Below are positions 7,699 through 15,602 of a stretch of 23,351 bases of DNA, piece after piece. The translations under genes and the position numbers were made by a program. Numbering within the stretch: position 1 is the stretch's first letter; each line of letters starts with the position of its first letter. Below the pieces are notes generated by a model. It searched no databases. It saw nothing but the letters and a program-made list of their open reading frames with translations, and was not told the origin of the DNA. The stretch comes from Opitutaceae bacterium (lineage in GTDB: Bacteria; Verrucomicrobiota; Verrucomicrobiia; Opitutales; Opitutaceae): positions 1-23,351 of the forward strand of contig JACKPU010000014.1 in assembly GCA_024233285.1 (NCBI GenBank). The letters are read 5' to 3'.

Positions 7699-9657
7699 AT
7701 GAAACAGATCCTGCCCCTGACCGCCGACTGGCAACTCATGCATGCCGAGCCCAACCTCGGCCCGACCCAAGCCTGTTCGGCATCGAAGCTCGCCGAACGC
7801 TGGGTGCCCGCGCAAGTGCCGGGCGATGTGCATCTCGACTACCAGCGCGCCGGGTTGATCGACGATCCATTTTACGGACTCAATCACGATCACATCCGCT
7901 GGATGGAGGAGATGGATTGGTGGTATCGCGCGGAAGTGACCCCGCCGCAACCGGCCGCCGGACAACGGCTGCACCTGCTGTTCGCAGGGCTCGATGTGTT
8001 CGCCACGATTTTTCTCAACGGCAAGGAAGTCGGCAAACATCAGAACATGTTCACGCCGCTGCGCCTCGACGTGACCGACCACGTGAAGCCGGGTGCGCCC
8101 AACCTGCTCGAAGTGTGCCTCGGGGCGCCGATGCTGCCGCCGCATCGGCCCTACGTGCCCGAGGTGCGGGGCTACGGTCAGGTCACGCGGCTTTACGTGC
8201 GCAAATCCCAGTCGTGCTACGGCTGGAACATCTCGCCGCGACTGGTCACCACCGGCATTTGGAAACCGGTTTCGTGGGTGCTGGCGAATCCGGTCGAAAT
8301 CGACGACGTGTCGGTGCAGACGATCGCGATCAACGCCGATGGCAGCGCGGAGCTCGAGGCCTTGGTCGAGTTGCGGCACAATCACGGCACGCCCGGCGCG
8401 GTCGATTGTGAACTCACCGTCGCTGGGCAAACGCGCCGGCTGGTCATTGACAGCGATCCGAGCAACGGTCGCGCCGTGGTGCGCTTCACCGTGGCCAACG
8501 CCCAACTCTGGTGGCCGCACAATCACGGGGCGCAGCCGCTTTACGAGTGGAGCGCGACGCTCAGCCGCGCGGGCCAGACGCTTGATGCGCGCACCGGGCG
8601 CTTTGGCATTCGCACCGTGCGGCTTATCCAGGAGCCGGACAGCGATGGCGGCGTGTCGTTCGTTTTCGCGATCAACGGCCGGAAAATCTTCATGAAGGGC
8701 ATGAACTGGACGCCGGCGGACGCGATGTTCTGCCGCGTGGACCAGCCGCGTTACGATCAGCTGCTGGATGCCGCGAAGGACGCCAACATCAACGCCATGC
8801 GGGTGTGGGGCGGCGGCGTTTACGAGACCGATGGGTTTTACGCGCGTTGTGACGAGCTCGGCATCGTGATCACGCACGACTTCATGTTCGCGTGCGGCTG
8901 CTACCCGCAGGATCTGGCGTTCTTGGAAGAAGCCCGCCGCGAAGCGGAGTTTCAAGTGCGCCGACTGCGCAAGTTTGCCTGCGTAATCGCCTGGTTCGGC
9001 GACAATGAAAACGACGTGCTCGCCGACAATAGTTTCGGCTATCCCGGTTACCGGCACAACAAGCTCAGCAAGGAAGTGCTGCGCGATGTGGTCCGCACGC
9101 ATGCGCCGCTTACGCCCTACGTGCCGACCTCGCCGTATTCGCCGCTGACCTACGATCAGAACGAGCCGAAGGAAGGCGACTGCCACATCTGGGGGCACGG
9201 TTTCTCCTACCAATCCGATTTCTACGTGAAGCAGGCCCCGCGCATGGTCACTGAGATCGGCCACCTGTCGCTGCCGGATCTGGCGGTCATCAAAAGCTGG
9301 GTGCCGGAGGCCAAGCTGTGGCCGGTGTGGAATCCCGAATACCTGACGCACGGCGCCGATTGCATCCGCCTCGATCGCGTGGCGCGTTACCGGCACAATT
9401 GGGAAAGCATCGCCGCGCGCGGTTGGGATGAACCCAAAGACCTGAACGATCTCATCGCCAAATCGCAGCAATTGCAGGGCGAGGCCTCGAAGTTCTGGGT
9501 CGAGTTCTACGGCGCGCAACCGACCTGCTGGGGCATCTTCTTGTGGAATTTGGCCGACAGCTGGCCGCAGATGTCGGACGCCTACATCGCGTATCCGTTC
9601 GCGCCGAAAGCCAGCCTTGCCGCCGTCAAGGAAGCCTACGGGGCGTTGGACCGCTGA
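7699..9657 (+). CDS. GH2 beta-mannosidase-like glycoside hydrolase, cytoplasmic
   Basis: The 652-residue protein has the GH2 plan: an N-terminal jelly-roll (about 1-195), an immunoglobulin-like sandwich (about 200-305) and a catalytic TIM barrel (from about 315). Mannosidase-like features are GMNWTPADAMF, MRVWGGGVYETDGFY, DELGIVITHDFMFACG and the end MSDAYIAYPFAPKASLAAVKEAY. The likely acid/base is E437 in WFGDNEN and the nucleophile E519 in MVTEIGHLSLP. It should release terminal beta-mannose. No signal peptide is seen, so its substrate must be imported. It is shorter than many beta-mannosidases (over 800 residues) and lacks C-terminal beta domains. ATG at 7699 is preferred over an upstream frame extension from 7663. 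An AGE-family epimerase gene follows 53 bases later. Another beta-linked sugar is possible. Confidence 0.85.
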   Translation: MKQILPLTADWQLMHAEPNLGPTQACSASKLAERWVPAQVPGDVHLDYQRAGLIDDPFYGLNHDHIRWMEEMDWWYRAEVTPPQPAAGQRLHLLFAGLDVFATIFLNGKEVGKHQNMFTPLRLDVTDHVKPGAPNLLEVCLGAPMLPPHRPYVPEVRGYGQVTRLYVRKSQSCYGWNISPRLVTTGIWKPVSWVLANPVEIDDVSVQTIAINADGSAELEALVELRHNHGTPGAVDCELTVAGQTRRLVIDSDPSNGRAVVRFTVANAQLWWPHNHGAQPLYEWSATLSRAGQTLDARTGRFGIRTVRLIQEPDSDGGVSFVFAINGRKIFMKGMNWTPADAMFCRVDQPRYDQLLDAAKDANINAMRVWGGGVYETDGFYARCDELGIVITHDFMFACGCYPQDLAFLEEARREAEFQVRRLRKFACVIAWFGDNENDVLADNSFGYPGYRHNKLSKEVLRDVVRTHAPLTPYVPTSPYSPLTYDQNEPKEGDCHIWGHGFSYQSDFYVKQAPRMVTEIGHLSLPDLAVIKSWVPEAKLWPVWNPEYLTHGADCIRLDRVARYRHNWESIAARGWDEPKDLNDLIAKSQQLQGEASKFWVEFYGAQPTCWGIFLWNLADSWPQMSDAYIAYPFAPKASLAAVKEAYGALDR

Positions 9658-9710
9658 TGCGATGACTCCCCGGGCTTGCCGTGTCGTTGGCAGACCGCAG
9701 GGTCTAGCAT

Positions 9711-10892
9711 GTGAGAACCGAACACTTGGTTGAATTCGCCCGTGCGCGCTTGGCATTGTTGCTCGAGCAATGGTCGCAGGTGGCACCACGCGAACAGCGC
9801 CCTTGGCAGGTTTTGCACGGGCCGGCTTGGGAACCGTTGGACGACACGCGCGCGACGTTGGTCACCCAGTCGCGTTTCGTGCACAATTTTGCCCAGGGTT
9901 GGCGCCTGACCGGGGACGCACGCTGGCGCGAACTGGCCTTGGCGGCGGTCGATGGTCTGCTGCGATATTTTCCGATCACGCCAACCGGCCTGCCGGTCTT
10001 CATGGTGCGGGCGGATGGGACGGTGGTGGATGATCGGGTTTATCCTTACGGTGCGGCCTTTGTGTTGTTGGCGCTGGCCTACGCTCATGAATTGGACCCG
10101 CAGGCGCGATTCACTGCTGCGGCGGAAACGTTTTGGCAGGCATTGCAGCCGCTGCGTGACGCACACGGTGGCTGGGCGTGGCATCACGCGGCCAATGGAC
10201 AACCGGAACCCGGCGCCCGGACGCATAATCCGATCATGCATCTGGTTGAGGCTTGTCTGACCTGGCAGAAATGGGATGGGCGCTGGACGGCCCGGACGAC
10301 CGAGCTGCTGACGTTTATCAAAGCCAACGTCGTGCAGGGGAGCGACGAACCATTCATTCCGGAGTTCTGCGATGAACAGTGGCGACCATGGACCCAGGAC
10401 GACAAGGAGGCGGGATTGTCCACCGGCCATCAATGGGAATGGGCGCACCTGCTGATTCAGGGTTCGCTGGCCGGCATTCCCGGCGCGGACCGCACGCTGG
10501 CCAGGGGTTTGGTGGCGGCGGGCCGCCGGGGCATGCGCGGTCCGGATGATCTGATCTCGCGATTCAAACGCGAAGGCGGCGTGGTGCATGATCGCCAATT
10601 GTATTGGGATTATTGCGAAGCGGCGCGGGCCTGTCTTTGGTTGGCGGCGCACGGCGATCAGCCCGACTGCCTGAAGCTTTTGCCCGGATTGTTGCGTGGT
10701 TTGGAATCGCGCTGCTACGACCCGGTCAACCGCGGCTACATCACCGTGGGAACTGCGGAGCCGTCTACCCAAAATAAGGGAGATTTGTGGCGGGTGGATT
10801 ACCATCAGGTCGCCTTGTTCGCCGACATCATCACGCTGGCTCCGCGGCTGCCGCCCGAATTTGAGGGATATTTCACGCCGGCTGCGGGGTGA
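9711..10892 (+). CDS. AGE-family 2-epimerase/isomerase (mannose isomerase or mannobiose/cellobiose 2-epimerase type)
   Basis: The 393-residue protein fits the (alpha/alpha)6-barrel N-acylglucosamine 2-epimerase superfamily. Family signatures present are R55 in TQSRFVHNFA, HNPIMHLVEA with H177 and E180, GHQWEWAHLL with H240 and E243, YWDYCEAARA, and H365 in WRVDYHQV. The histidines carry proton transfer at sugar C1/C2. The start is GTG at 9711, with CAGGG at 9698-9702 eight bases upstream as ribosome site. No signal peptide is visible. Placement after a beta-mannosidase suggests mannose to fructose isomerisation, or epimerisation of mannobiose to mannosylglucose. Sequence alone cannot choose between these or N-acylglucosamine or sulfoquinovose specificity. 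A strong hairpin lies about 120 bases downstream. Confidence 0.85.
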   Translation: MRTEHLVEFARARLALLLEQWSQVAPREQRPWQVLHGPAWEPLDDTRATLVTQSRFVHNFAQGWRLTGDARWRELALAAVDGLLRYFPITPTGLPVFMVRADGTVVDDRVYPYGAAFVLLALAYAHELDPQARFTAAAETFWQALQPLRDAHGGWAWHHAANGQPEPGARTHNPIMHLVEACLTWQKWDGRWTARTTELLTFIKANVVQGSDEPFIPEFCDEQWRPWTQDDKEAGLSTGHQWEWAHLLIQGSLAGIPGADRTLARGLVAAGRRGMRGPDDLISRFKREGGVVHDRQLYWDYCEAARACLWLAAHGDQPDCLKLLPGLLRGLESRCYDPVNRGYITVGTAEPSTQNKGDLWRVDYHQVALFADIITLAPRLPPEFEGYFTPAAG

Positions 10893-11010
10893 ACTCCCGG
10901 GCGGTTTGTTACGGAAGTGTAAACCCTAATCAAATTGTGCGGAATTGTTGAACGCGTCGCGGCCCCGCTGCGTCTTCCTCCCCGTAAGTTTGGTTTGCTT
11001 GGTGTTAGGG

Positions 11011-11048
11011 GAGGGCCGCCTAGGGGTAGGCGGCCCTCATTGTTTTTT
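11011..11048 (+). terminator. Strong hairpin terminator after the epimerase gene, or leader attenuator of the dihydroxyacetone kinase gene
   Basis: GAGGGCCGCC (11011-11020) pairs perfectly with GGCGGCCCTC (11029-11038) around an 8-base loop, and ATTGTTTTTT follows. It sits 118 bases after the epimerase stop and 68 bases before the kinase ATG. Its 5' arm can also pair with upstream sequence, described in the findings. Confidence 0.8.
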
Positions 11049-11115
11049 GGCGGCGGCGGATTCGGCTTTGCGGCGGTGCGCGGGATCGGCAATGTCGCCG
11101 TCACCCCTTTGCCCC

Positions 11116-12750
11116 ATGAGCCATTTCATCAACGCCCGCACCAGCGTCGTAACCGAGGCCCTTGACGGCTTCCTGCTTGCCCAAGGCGACGGCCGGCTCG
11201 GCCGCCTCGACGGATTCAATCACACCAAGGTCATTCTGCGCACCGACTGGGATCGTTCGCGCGTGGCGTTGATTTCGGGCGGCGGTTCGGGCCACGAGCC
11301 CAGTCATGCGGGCTTTGTGGGCGAGGGCATGCTGACGGCCGCCGTTTGCGGCGAGGTGTTTGCCTCGCCGAGCGTGGATGCGGTGCTCAGCGCCATTTTG
11401 GCGGTGACGGGATCCGCCGGTTGTCTGCTGATTGTCAAAAATTACACGGGCGACCGGCTCAATTTCGGTCTGGCCGCGGAGCGCGCCCGGCAACGCGGGC
11501 TCAAGGTGGAGATGGTGGTTGTGGGCGACGACGTGGCCTTGCCCGATGCGCCGCATCCGCGCGGCGTGGCTGGCACGGTGTTCGTGCACAAGATCGCCGG
11601 TCACGTCGCGGCGCAGGGCGGATCACTGGCCGAAGTGCGCGCGGCCGCGGCGGATGTGGCCGCCTCCGTGGCCTCGCTCGGCATGGCGCTGAGCACCTGC
11701 ACCCGCCCGGGAGATCAGGCGGAAGAACGCATTTCCGCCGGTCGCGCCGAACTCGGTCTCGGCATTCACGGTGAACCGGGCGCGCGCGAACTCGATGCCG
11801 GCCCGGCGCATGACATGGTGGCGACGATGGTCGCCGAACTTCGTTCGCACGTGCCGGCGGATTCTCCGGTCGCCGTGTTGGTGAACAATCTGGGCGGCAC
11901 CACGCCGCTCGAAATGGCGGTTGTGACCAAGGCGCTGCTTGAATCCGAACTCGGTTCGCGCATCGAACTGCTAGTCGGGCCGGCGGGTCTGATGACCGCG
12001 CTCGATATGCACGGCATCTCCCTTTCGGTGCTGCCCTTGAACGCCGCCCGGCGAACCGCGCTGATGAGCGCCGTGTCGATTCCCGCTTGGCCCGCCGCCA
12101 AGGCGCCCGCGCCAATCGTGGCGCTGCCCTTGCCGGCGGTTTCGGTGCACACCTATGCGGGTTCCGCATCGCCGGCGATGCAGCGCGTGATCACTGCGGT
12201 GTGCGCCGCGCTGGCCGCGGGCGAGGCGGAATTCAACGAACTCGACCGACGCATCGGCGACGGGGACACCGGTTCGACTTTCGCCACCGCGGCGCGGGCG
12301 GTGAGCGAGGCCATGGCCCGGGGCGAATTGCCGCTCGCGGAGCCGGCGGCATTGTGTTCCGCGTTGGGCGATTTGCTCAGCCGCAACATGGGTGCGTCGA
12401 GTGGCGTGCTTCTTTCGATCGGATTCACGGCGGCGGGCCGGGCGTTGGCGGACGGGGCCGGCTGGCCCGCCGCCTTACGGACCGGCTTGGATCGCATGTG
12501 CGAATACGGGGGAGCGGCGCCCGGCGATCGCACGATGATTGATGCGCTGGCCCCGGCGGTGGACGCGTGGCCCCAAGGCGGATTGGCGGCCGCGGCGCAG
12601 GCAGCGCGCACCGGCGCGGACGCCACGGCGACGCTGGCCCGCGCGCAGGCGGGACGTTCGTCCTATGTCAACGCCCGTAATCTGGCCGGCGTGCCCGATC
12701 CGGGCGCGATGGCCATGGCCTGCGTGTTCGAAGCCGCGGCCCGCGCGTGA
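11116..12750 (+). CDS. dhaK: Single-chain ATP-dependent dihydroxyacetone kinase (DhaK-DhaL fusion)
   Basis: It phosphorylates dihydroxyacetone to DHAP, using ATP when K and L domains are fused; related enzymes also use other short ketoses. In the 544-residue protein the DhaK domain (about 1-330) has GGGSGHEPSHAGFVG (55-69), D113 in NYTGDRLNFG, and H218 in GLGIHGEPGA. H218 is the residue that forms the hemiaminal with the ketone. The DhaL domain (about 350-544) has the magnesium-ATP aspartates D377, D382 and D384 in LDRRIGDGDTGS, then NMGASSGVLL and PGDRTMIDAL. ATG at 11116 (MSHFINARTS) gives the family start; the frame is open further upstream but non-homologous. No PTS DhaM partner is visible. 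It ends 3 bases from a facing gene, with no terminator between. Confidence 0.94.
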   Translation: MSHFINARTSVVTEALDGFLLAQGDGRLGRLDGFNHTKVILRTDWDRSRVALISGGGSGHEPSHAGFVGEGMLTAAVCGEVFASPSVDAVLSAILAVTGSAGCLLIVKNYTGDRLNFGLAAERARQRGLKVEMVVVGDDVALPDAPHPRGVAGTVFVHKIAGHVAAQGGSLAEVRAAAADVAASVASLGMALSTCTRPGDQAEERISAGRAELGLGIHGEPGARELDAGPAHDMVATMVAELRSHVPADSPVAVLVNNLGGTTPLEMAVVTKALLESELGSRIELLVGPAGLMTALDMHGISLSVLPLNAARRTALMSAVSIPAWPAAKAPAPIVALPLPAVSVHTYAGSASPAMQRVITAVCAALAAGEAEFNELDRRIGDGDTGSTFATAARAVSEAMARGELPLAEPAALCSALGDLLSRNMGASSGVLLSIGFTAAGRALADGAGWPAALRTGLDRMCEYGGAAPGDRTMIDALAPAVDAWPQGGLAAAAQAARTGADATATLARAQAGRSSYVNARNLAGVPDPGAMAMACVFEAAARA

Positions 12751-12753
12751 CGC

Positions 12754-14547
12754 TTAACCCGCGATCGTGAGCGTGAGCTCGTGCTGGGGCTGCGCGGCGT
12801 CCAACGGCAGGGACACGACCAACCGGCCTTCCGGAAAATCCGCGTGACCGTCATTGGTGTAAGGATTGTGCGGCAGGACCGGCCAGCGCACCGTGGCGGC
12901 TTCGGGCAGACTGAGTTGCCACTGGTGATGCGCGAGCGTGTTGAGACCGGTGGCTGACCATGACTCAGCGGTGAGTGTGTGCTCAGTGCCATTGGAGAGC
13001 TTGGCCGTGGTGCCCAGATAAGGAATGAAGGTCAGATGGCTGGCGACTGCGCGTCCATCCGGTGCAGCTTTGATCAGGCGCAAGGCCAGACGCAGTTGCG
13101 CCGCGGAAACGACGGTGAACGACCATTCGATTTCCGCCCCGGCAGCGGCGATGCGCTGCACCCAATGTTGCGGCTCGGGTTCGGCGATCGAACTGGATTC
13201 CGGGGTGTAGACGACGGCGACGTCGGGGGCGAGGTTGGTCTCGCGCGTGGCCCCGACGGGTGAAACGAGCGTGGGGTCGCCGACGGTGAGCGTGCTCCAG
13301 AACGGTTGCAGCTTGGTGTTGCCGCCGCCAATGACCAGACCGGCGTCGCGGTGATAGATGCTGATGAGATTTTGCCGGTCCTGAATGAACCGGTTGGGCG
13401 TGCGCTCGCAGCAGTAGGCGCTGAGGCTGACGATCCATGGGTCCTCGCGGGCGATGAGCGCCTCGCCGCCCATGCGGAAGCGCTTTTCCGGTGCGCTGCG
13501 ATACGTCAGTGCACCGTCGGCCGGCAGGTTCAGCAGCAGAAATTCCGCGGCCTCCAGCCCGGCGGGATCCTGCTCGGCGATCAGCGGGAGTTGATGCGCG
13601 AGCAACGCGCGGCCTTCGTCTGTGAAATAGAGCCCGGGGTGAATGTTGATGTTGGGCGGCCGGTAAGTGGTCGTGCCATCCGCGCCGGTCCCGACCTTGA
13701 GCACGGGGTAGGGATTGCGCTCGTCCACGGTTTCGATCATCGCGCCGTTGGGATAGAGGTAGTTGAGATGAAACCGATTGCCGCGTTCGAGGGCGGGCAG
13801 GACGGAATCGTCGCCACTGGCGGCGTAATAAATGCCGAGCGCCTCGATATAGACGCGATTGTAGAGCACGACCGGACCGCGGTGTTCGGTCCACCAGCCG
13901 TGTTCGTTTTGCTCGGCGATGAGCAGTTGCATGAACGCGCGGGCCTGATCCTGCCAGTCCGGGCGGTTGAAATATTGGCCCGCCAAAAACAGTCCGGTGG
14001 CGTGATGCGCGGGGATGTTGTGCAACCAGGGCCGGACTTCGCCGGGGGCAAGCGGCGGTTGGCCGGTCAGCGGACCGGGATAAATGTTGCTCAGCGAACT
14101 CAATTCGGTGGCGGCGATGCCGGCATAGCCGAGTTGCAGGCCCTTTTCCCATGCGGCGCGCTCCGCCGCGGGCAGTTCATCGCGGATCAGTCCGTAGGTG
14201 ATGATCCAGCGCACATAGGTCCAGGGCATGAAAATCTGGCCCCAGTAAGAGCCGTCCTTTTTGTCGAACCGCCACATGCCTTTCTCATCCTGCATCGTGG
14301 TCAGGTAAGCCCCGCCTTTGGCGATCAGTTCAAGGACCACAGGGTCGCGATAAACGGAACTGCCCGCGGTGCGATACAGCAGGGCGAGCGTCAGGATGTC
14401 GTGTTGATCGCGGCAGATCCACGGATCCGTGCCCATGCGACCATCGGGCCGGGCGTGCTGCCGGATCTCCGGCAGTTTGGCTTCGAGCGCGCCCAGCAGG
14501 TAGGCGCGCAGTTTCTCGCGGTCAACGGAGGTGGTCGGGGTGGCCAT
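12754..14547 (-). CDS. Unassigned large protein with toroid plus beta-sandwich plan, polysaccharide-lyase/heparinase-like
   Basis: I cannot name the family. The 597-residue protein begins with a helical, aromatic-rich half (about 10-340) containing DPWICRDQHDILTLALLYR, WGQIFMPWTYVRWI, NIPAHHATGLFLAGQYF and EQNEHGWWTEHRGPVVLYNR. The second half is strand-rich (about 340-597), containing YHRDAGLVIGGGNTKLQPFWS. That order, with conserved H, Y, R and W positions, recalls alpha/alpha-toroid polysaccharide lyases and heparinase II/III-like proteins. No signal peptide is visible, so a cytoplasmic role on imported oligosaccharides is inferred. ATG at 14547 (MATPTTSVDREK) was chosen; TTG at 14583 would add 12 residues. 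It lies downstream of another minus-strand gene with 75 bases between, and meets the dihydroxyacetone kinase gene tail to tail. Confidence 0.5.
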   Translation of the reverse strand: MATPTTSVDREKLRAYLLGALEAKLPEIRQHARPDGRMGTDPWICRDQHDILTLALLYRTAGSSVYRDPVVLELIAKGGAYLTTMQDEKGMWRFDKKDGSYWGQIFMPWTYVRWIITYGLIRDELPAAERAAWEKGLQLGYAGIAATELSSLSNIYPGPLTGQPPLAPGEVRPWLHNIPAHHATGLFLAGQYFNRPDWQDQARAFMQLLIAEQNEHGWWTEHRGPVVLYNRVYIEALGIYYAASGDDSVLPALERGNRFHLNYLYPNGAMIETVDERNPYPVLKVGTGADGTTTYRPPNINIHPGLYFTDEGRALLAHQLPLIAEQDPAGLEAAEFLLLNLPADGALTYRSAPEKRFRMGGEALIAREDPWIVSLSAYCCERTPNRFIQDRQNLISIYHRDAGLVIGGGNTKLQPFWSTLTVGDPTLVSPVGATRETNLAPDVAVVYTPESSSIAEPEPQHWVQRIAAAGAEIEWSFTVVSAAQLRLALRLIKAAPDGRAVASHLTFIPYLGTTAKLSNGTEHTLTAESWSATGLNTLAHHQWQLSLPEAATVRWPVLPHNPYTNDGHADFPEGRLVVSLPLDAAQPQHELTLTIAG

Positions 14548-14589
14548 GCGCGGCAGTTGAGGGCCGCCCGGCGTGAAGCGCAAACTTAA

Positions 14590-14613
14590 GCCGAGCGGAT
14601 GACGCGACTCGGC
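14590..14613 (-). terminator. Weak inverted repeat between two minus-strand genes
   Basis: GCCGAG (14590-14595) and CTCGGC (14608-14613) form a 6-bp stem with a 12-base loop. On the minus strand CTTAAGTTTG follows. It lies just after the stop of the exported unknown protein. The long loop and short T content make terminator function doubtful. Confidence 0.22.
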
Positions 14614-14622
14614 AGCGCCCCC

Positions 14623-15426
14623 TTATTTTTCCTCAGCGTCGGCGTCAGCCTTGTCATCATCGACGACTTTCATGTCGCCATACTTGACGAAGCCTTCGGG
14701 CAGATCGGTCTGGATCAAGACCTCGGGATCCTCGACATCGCGATCGAAGAACTCGGAACCGGCGGCGAGCAACTTTTCGACAAACAGGTTCAAATCGCGG
14801 TTGGCCGGATCATCCGTGACCATGGTGGTTTTCCACAGCAGCTTGGGCTTCTTGCGCTTGCCGGGTTTGGGCTCGGGCAAGGTGTCGGGATTGGCCCAGG
14901 CGGTGACACGAATGAAGAGTTTTTCGGACTGCGCCTCCTGCAGGCGCTGCTCATGAAATGCCTTCCGCGAATTGATCAGGTGGGTTTGCAAGCCAACGAT
15001 CGAAGCGGTGGGTGGATTGGTCGTCTCATCCATGGTCACGCCCTTGAGGTAGGGATTGCGCAGGTAGCCCCGACCGCAGTGCACCGTCAGGATGATCCCC
15101 GGCGTCTCATCTGGGGCGACCGGACGAAAACCGCGTTTGGCGAGTTCCTTGTGCATATGGGTCAATACCACCGTTTGGTCGATGGGGCGCACCAGCGGAA
15201 CATCGCCCTGCGTTTCTTCGATCACGGCGATGTCGTAAACCTTGCTGTGCTCCTTCGCCTTTTCGCGGCCCCACCGCGTGAACGGCCGGTCCACCTCGGC
15301 CCGCACTTGAATGTTGAGCGGCAAGGGCTCGCTGGGTTCGGCCGGTTCCCGTGGGTTGGCCATGCTCGTGAGGATGGATCCGGTGAGGAGCAGACAGAGC
15401 AGCGTTCGTGAACAAGTGAGAGGCAT
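14623..15426 (-). CDS. Exported protein of unknown function
   Basis: I do not recognise a family with confidence. The 267-residue product starts with a signal peptide: TCSRTLLCLLLTGSILTSMA, with probable cleavage after SMA near residue 23. No membrane segment follows, so it is probably periplasmic or surface-exposed. The mature part has YDIAVIEETQGDVP, a helical THMHKELAKRGFRPV, then TPGIILTVHCGRGYLRNP and LFIRVTAWANP, ending in a short acidic tail. The alternation of an 'L..RGF' helix with a hydrophobic strand vaguely recalls DUF4136-type envelope proteins; this is weak. ATG at 15426 places the signal peptide at the N terminus; an upstream extension to 15465 would bury it. It is divergent from the NtrC-type regulator across 176 bp holding a perfect 13-bp palindrome. 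Confidence 0.7.
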   Translation of the reverse strand: MPLTCSRTLLCLLLTGSILTSMANPREPAEPSEPLPLNIQVRAEVDRPFTRWGREKAKEHSKVYDIAVIEETQGDVPLVRPIDQTVVLTHMHKELAKRGFRPVAPDETPGIILTVHCGRGYLRNPYLKGVTMDETTNPPTASIVGLQTHLINSRKAFHEQRLQEAQSEKLFIRVTAWANPDTLPEPKPGKRKKPKLLWKTTMVTDDPANRDLNLFVEKLLAAGSEFFDRDVEDPEVLIQTDLPEGFVKYGDMKVVDDDKADADAEEK

Positions 15427-15467
15427 GTCGAAAATAGAGTGGGGGCGAGAATTAAGGGACACCATGT

Positions 15468-15480
15468 CCTACGACGTAGG
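15468..15480. promoter_or_regulatory. Perfect 13-bp palindrome, candidate operator
   Basis: CCTACG-A-CGTAGG is a perfect inverted repeat in the divergent region. It lies 42 bases before the start of the exported protein and about 120 bases before the regulator gene. It is too short for a terminator, and its size suits a dimeric DNA-binding protein. Confidence 0.35.
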
Positions 15481-15595
15481 GCAACCCCGTTCCAGTTACA
15501 GCCAATAACGCATTTCAGTTGAACGAGCCCCGGCCCGCAGGCGTGCGACTGTGCCATTCTTTCCCTATTGACCGCACCGGGCTTCGCGCCTGACT

Positions 15596-15600
15596 GGAGG
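15596..15600 (+). promoter_or_regulatory. Shine-Dalgarno GGAGG that bears on the regulator's start
   Basis: GGAGG ends 2 bases before ATG 15603 but 5 bases before GTG 15606. The spacing favours the GTG, giving a protein one residue shorter (MPSVLIVDDEK). Most genes here lack so clear a site. Confidence 0.6.
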
Positions 15601-15602
15601 GC

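Noticed and set aside
7693..9789. A 698-codon minus-strand frame opposite the GH2 gene
   Set aside because: The plus-strand product has clear GH2 motifs; the minus frame shows no family features and crosses the gene boundary.
10945..11115. An N-terminal extension of the dihydroxyacetone kinase in the same frame
   Set aside because: It would translate the terminator hairpin and has no kinase homology; ATG 11116 gives H218 at the position known from DhaK.
15540..15556. A sigma-54-like TGGCAC-N5-CACGC on the minus strand upstream of the exported protein's gene
   Set aside because: The GG to GC spacing is off by one from the required ten bases and the -12 half is poor.
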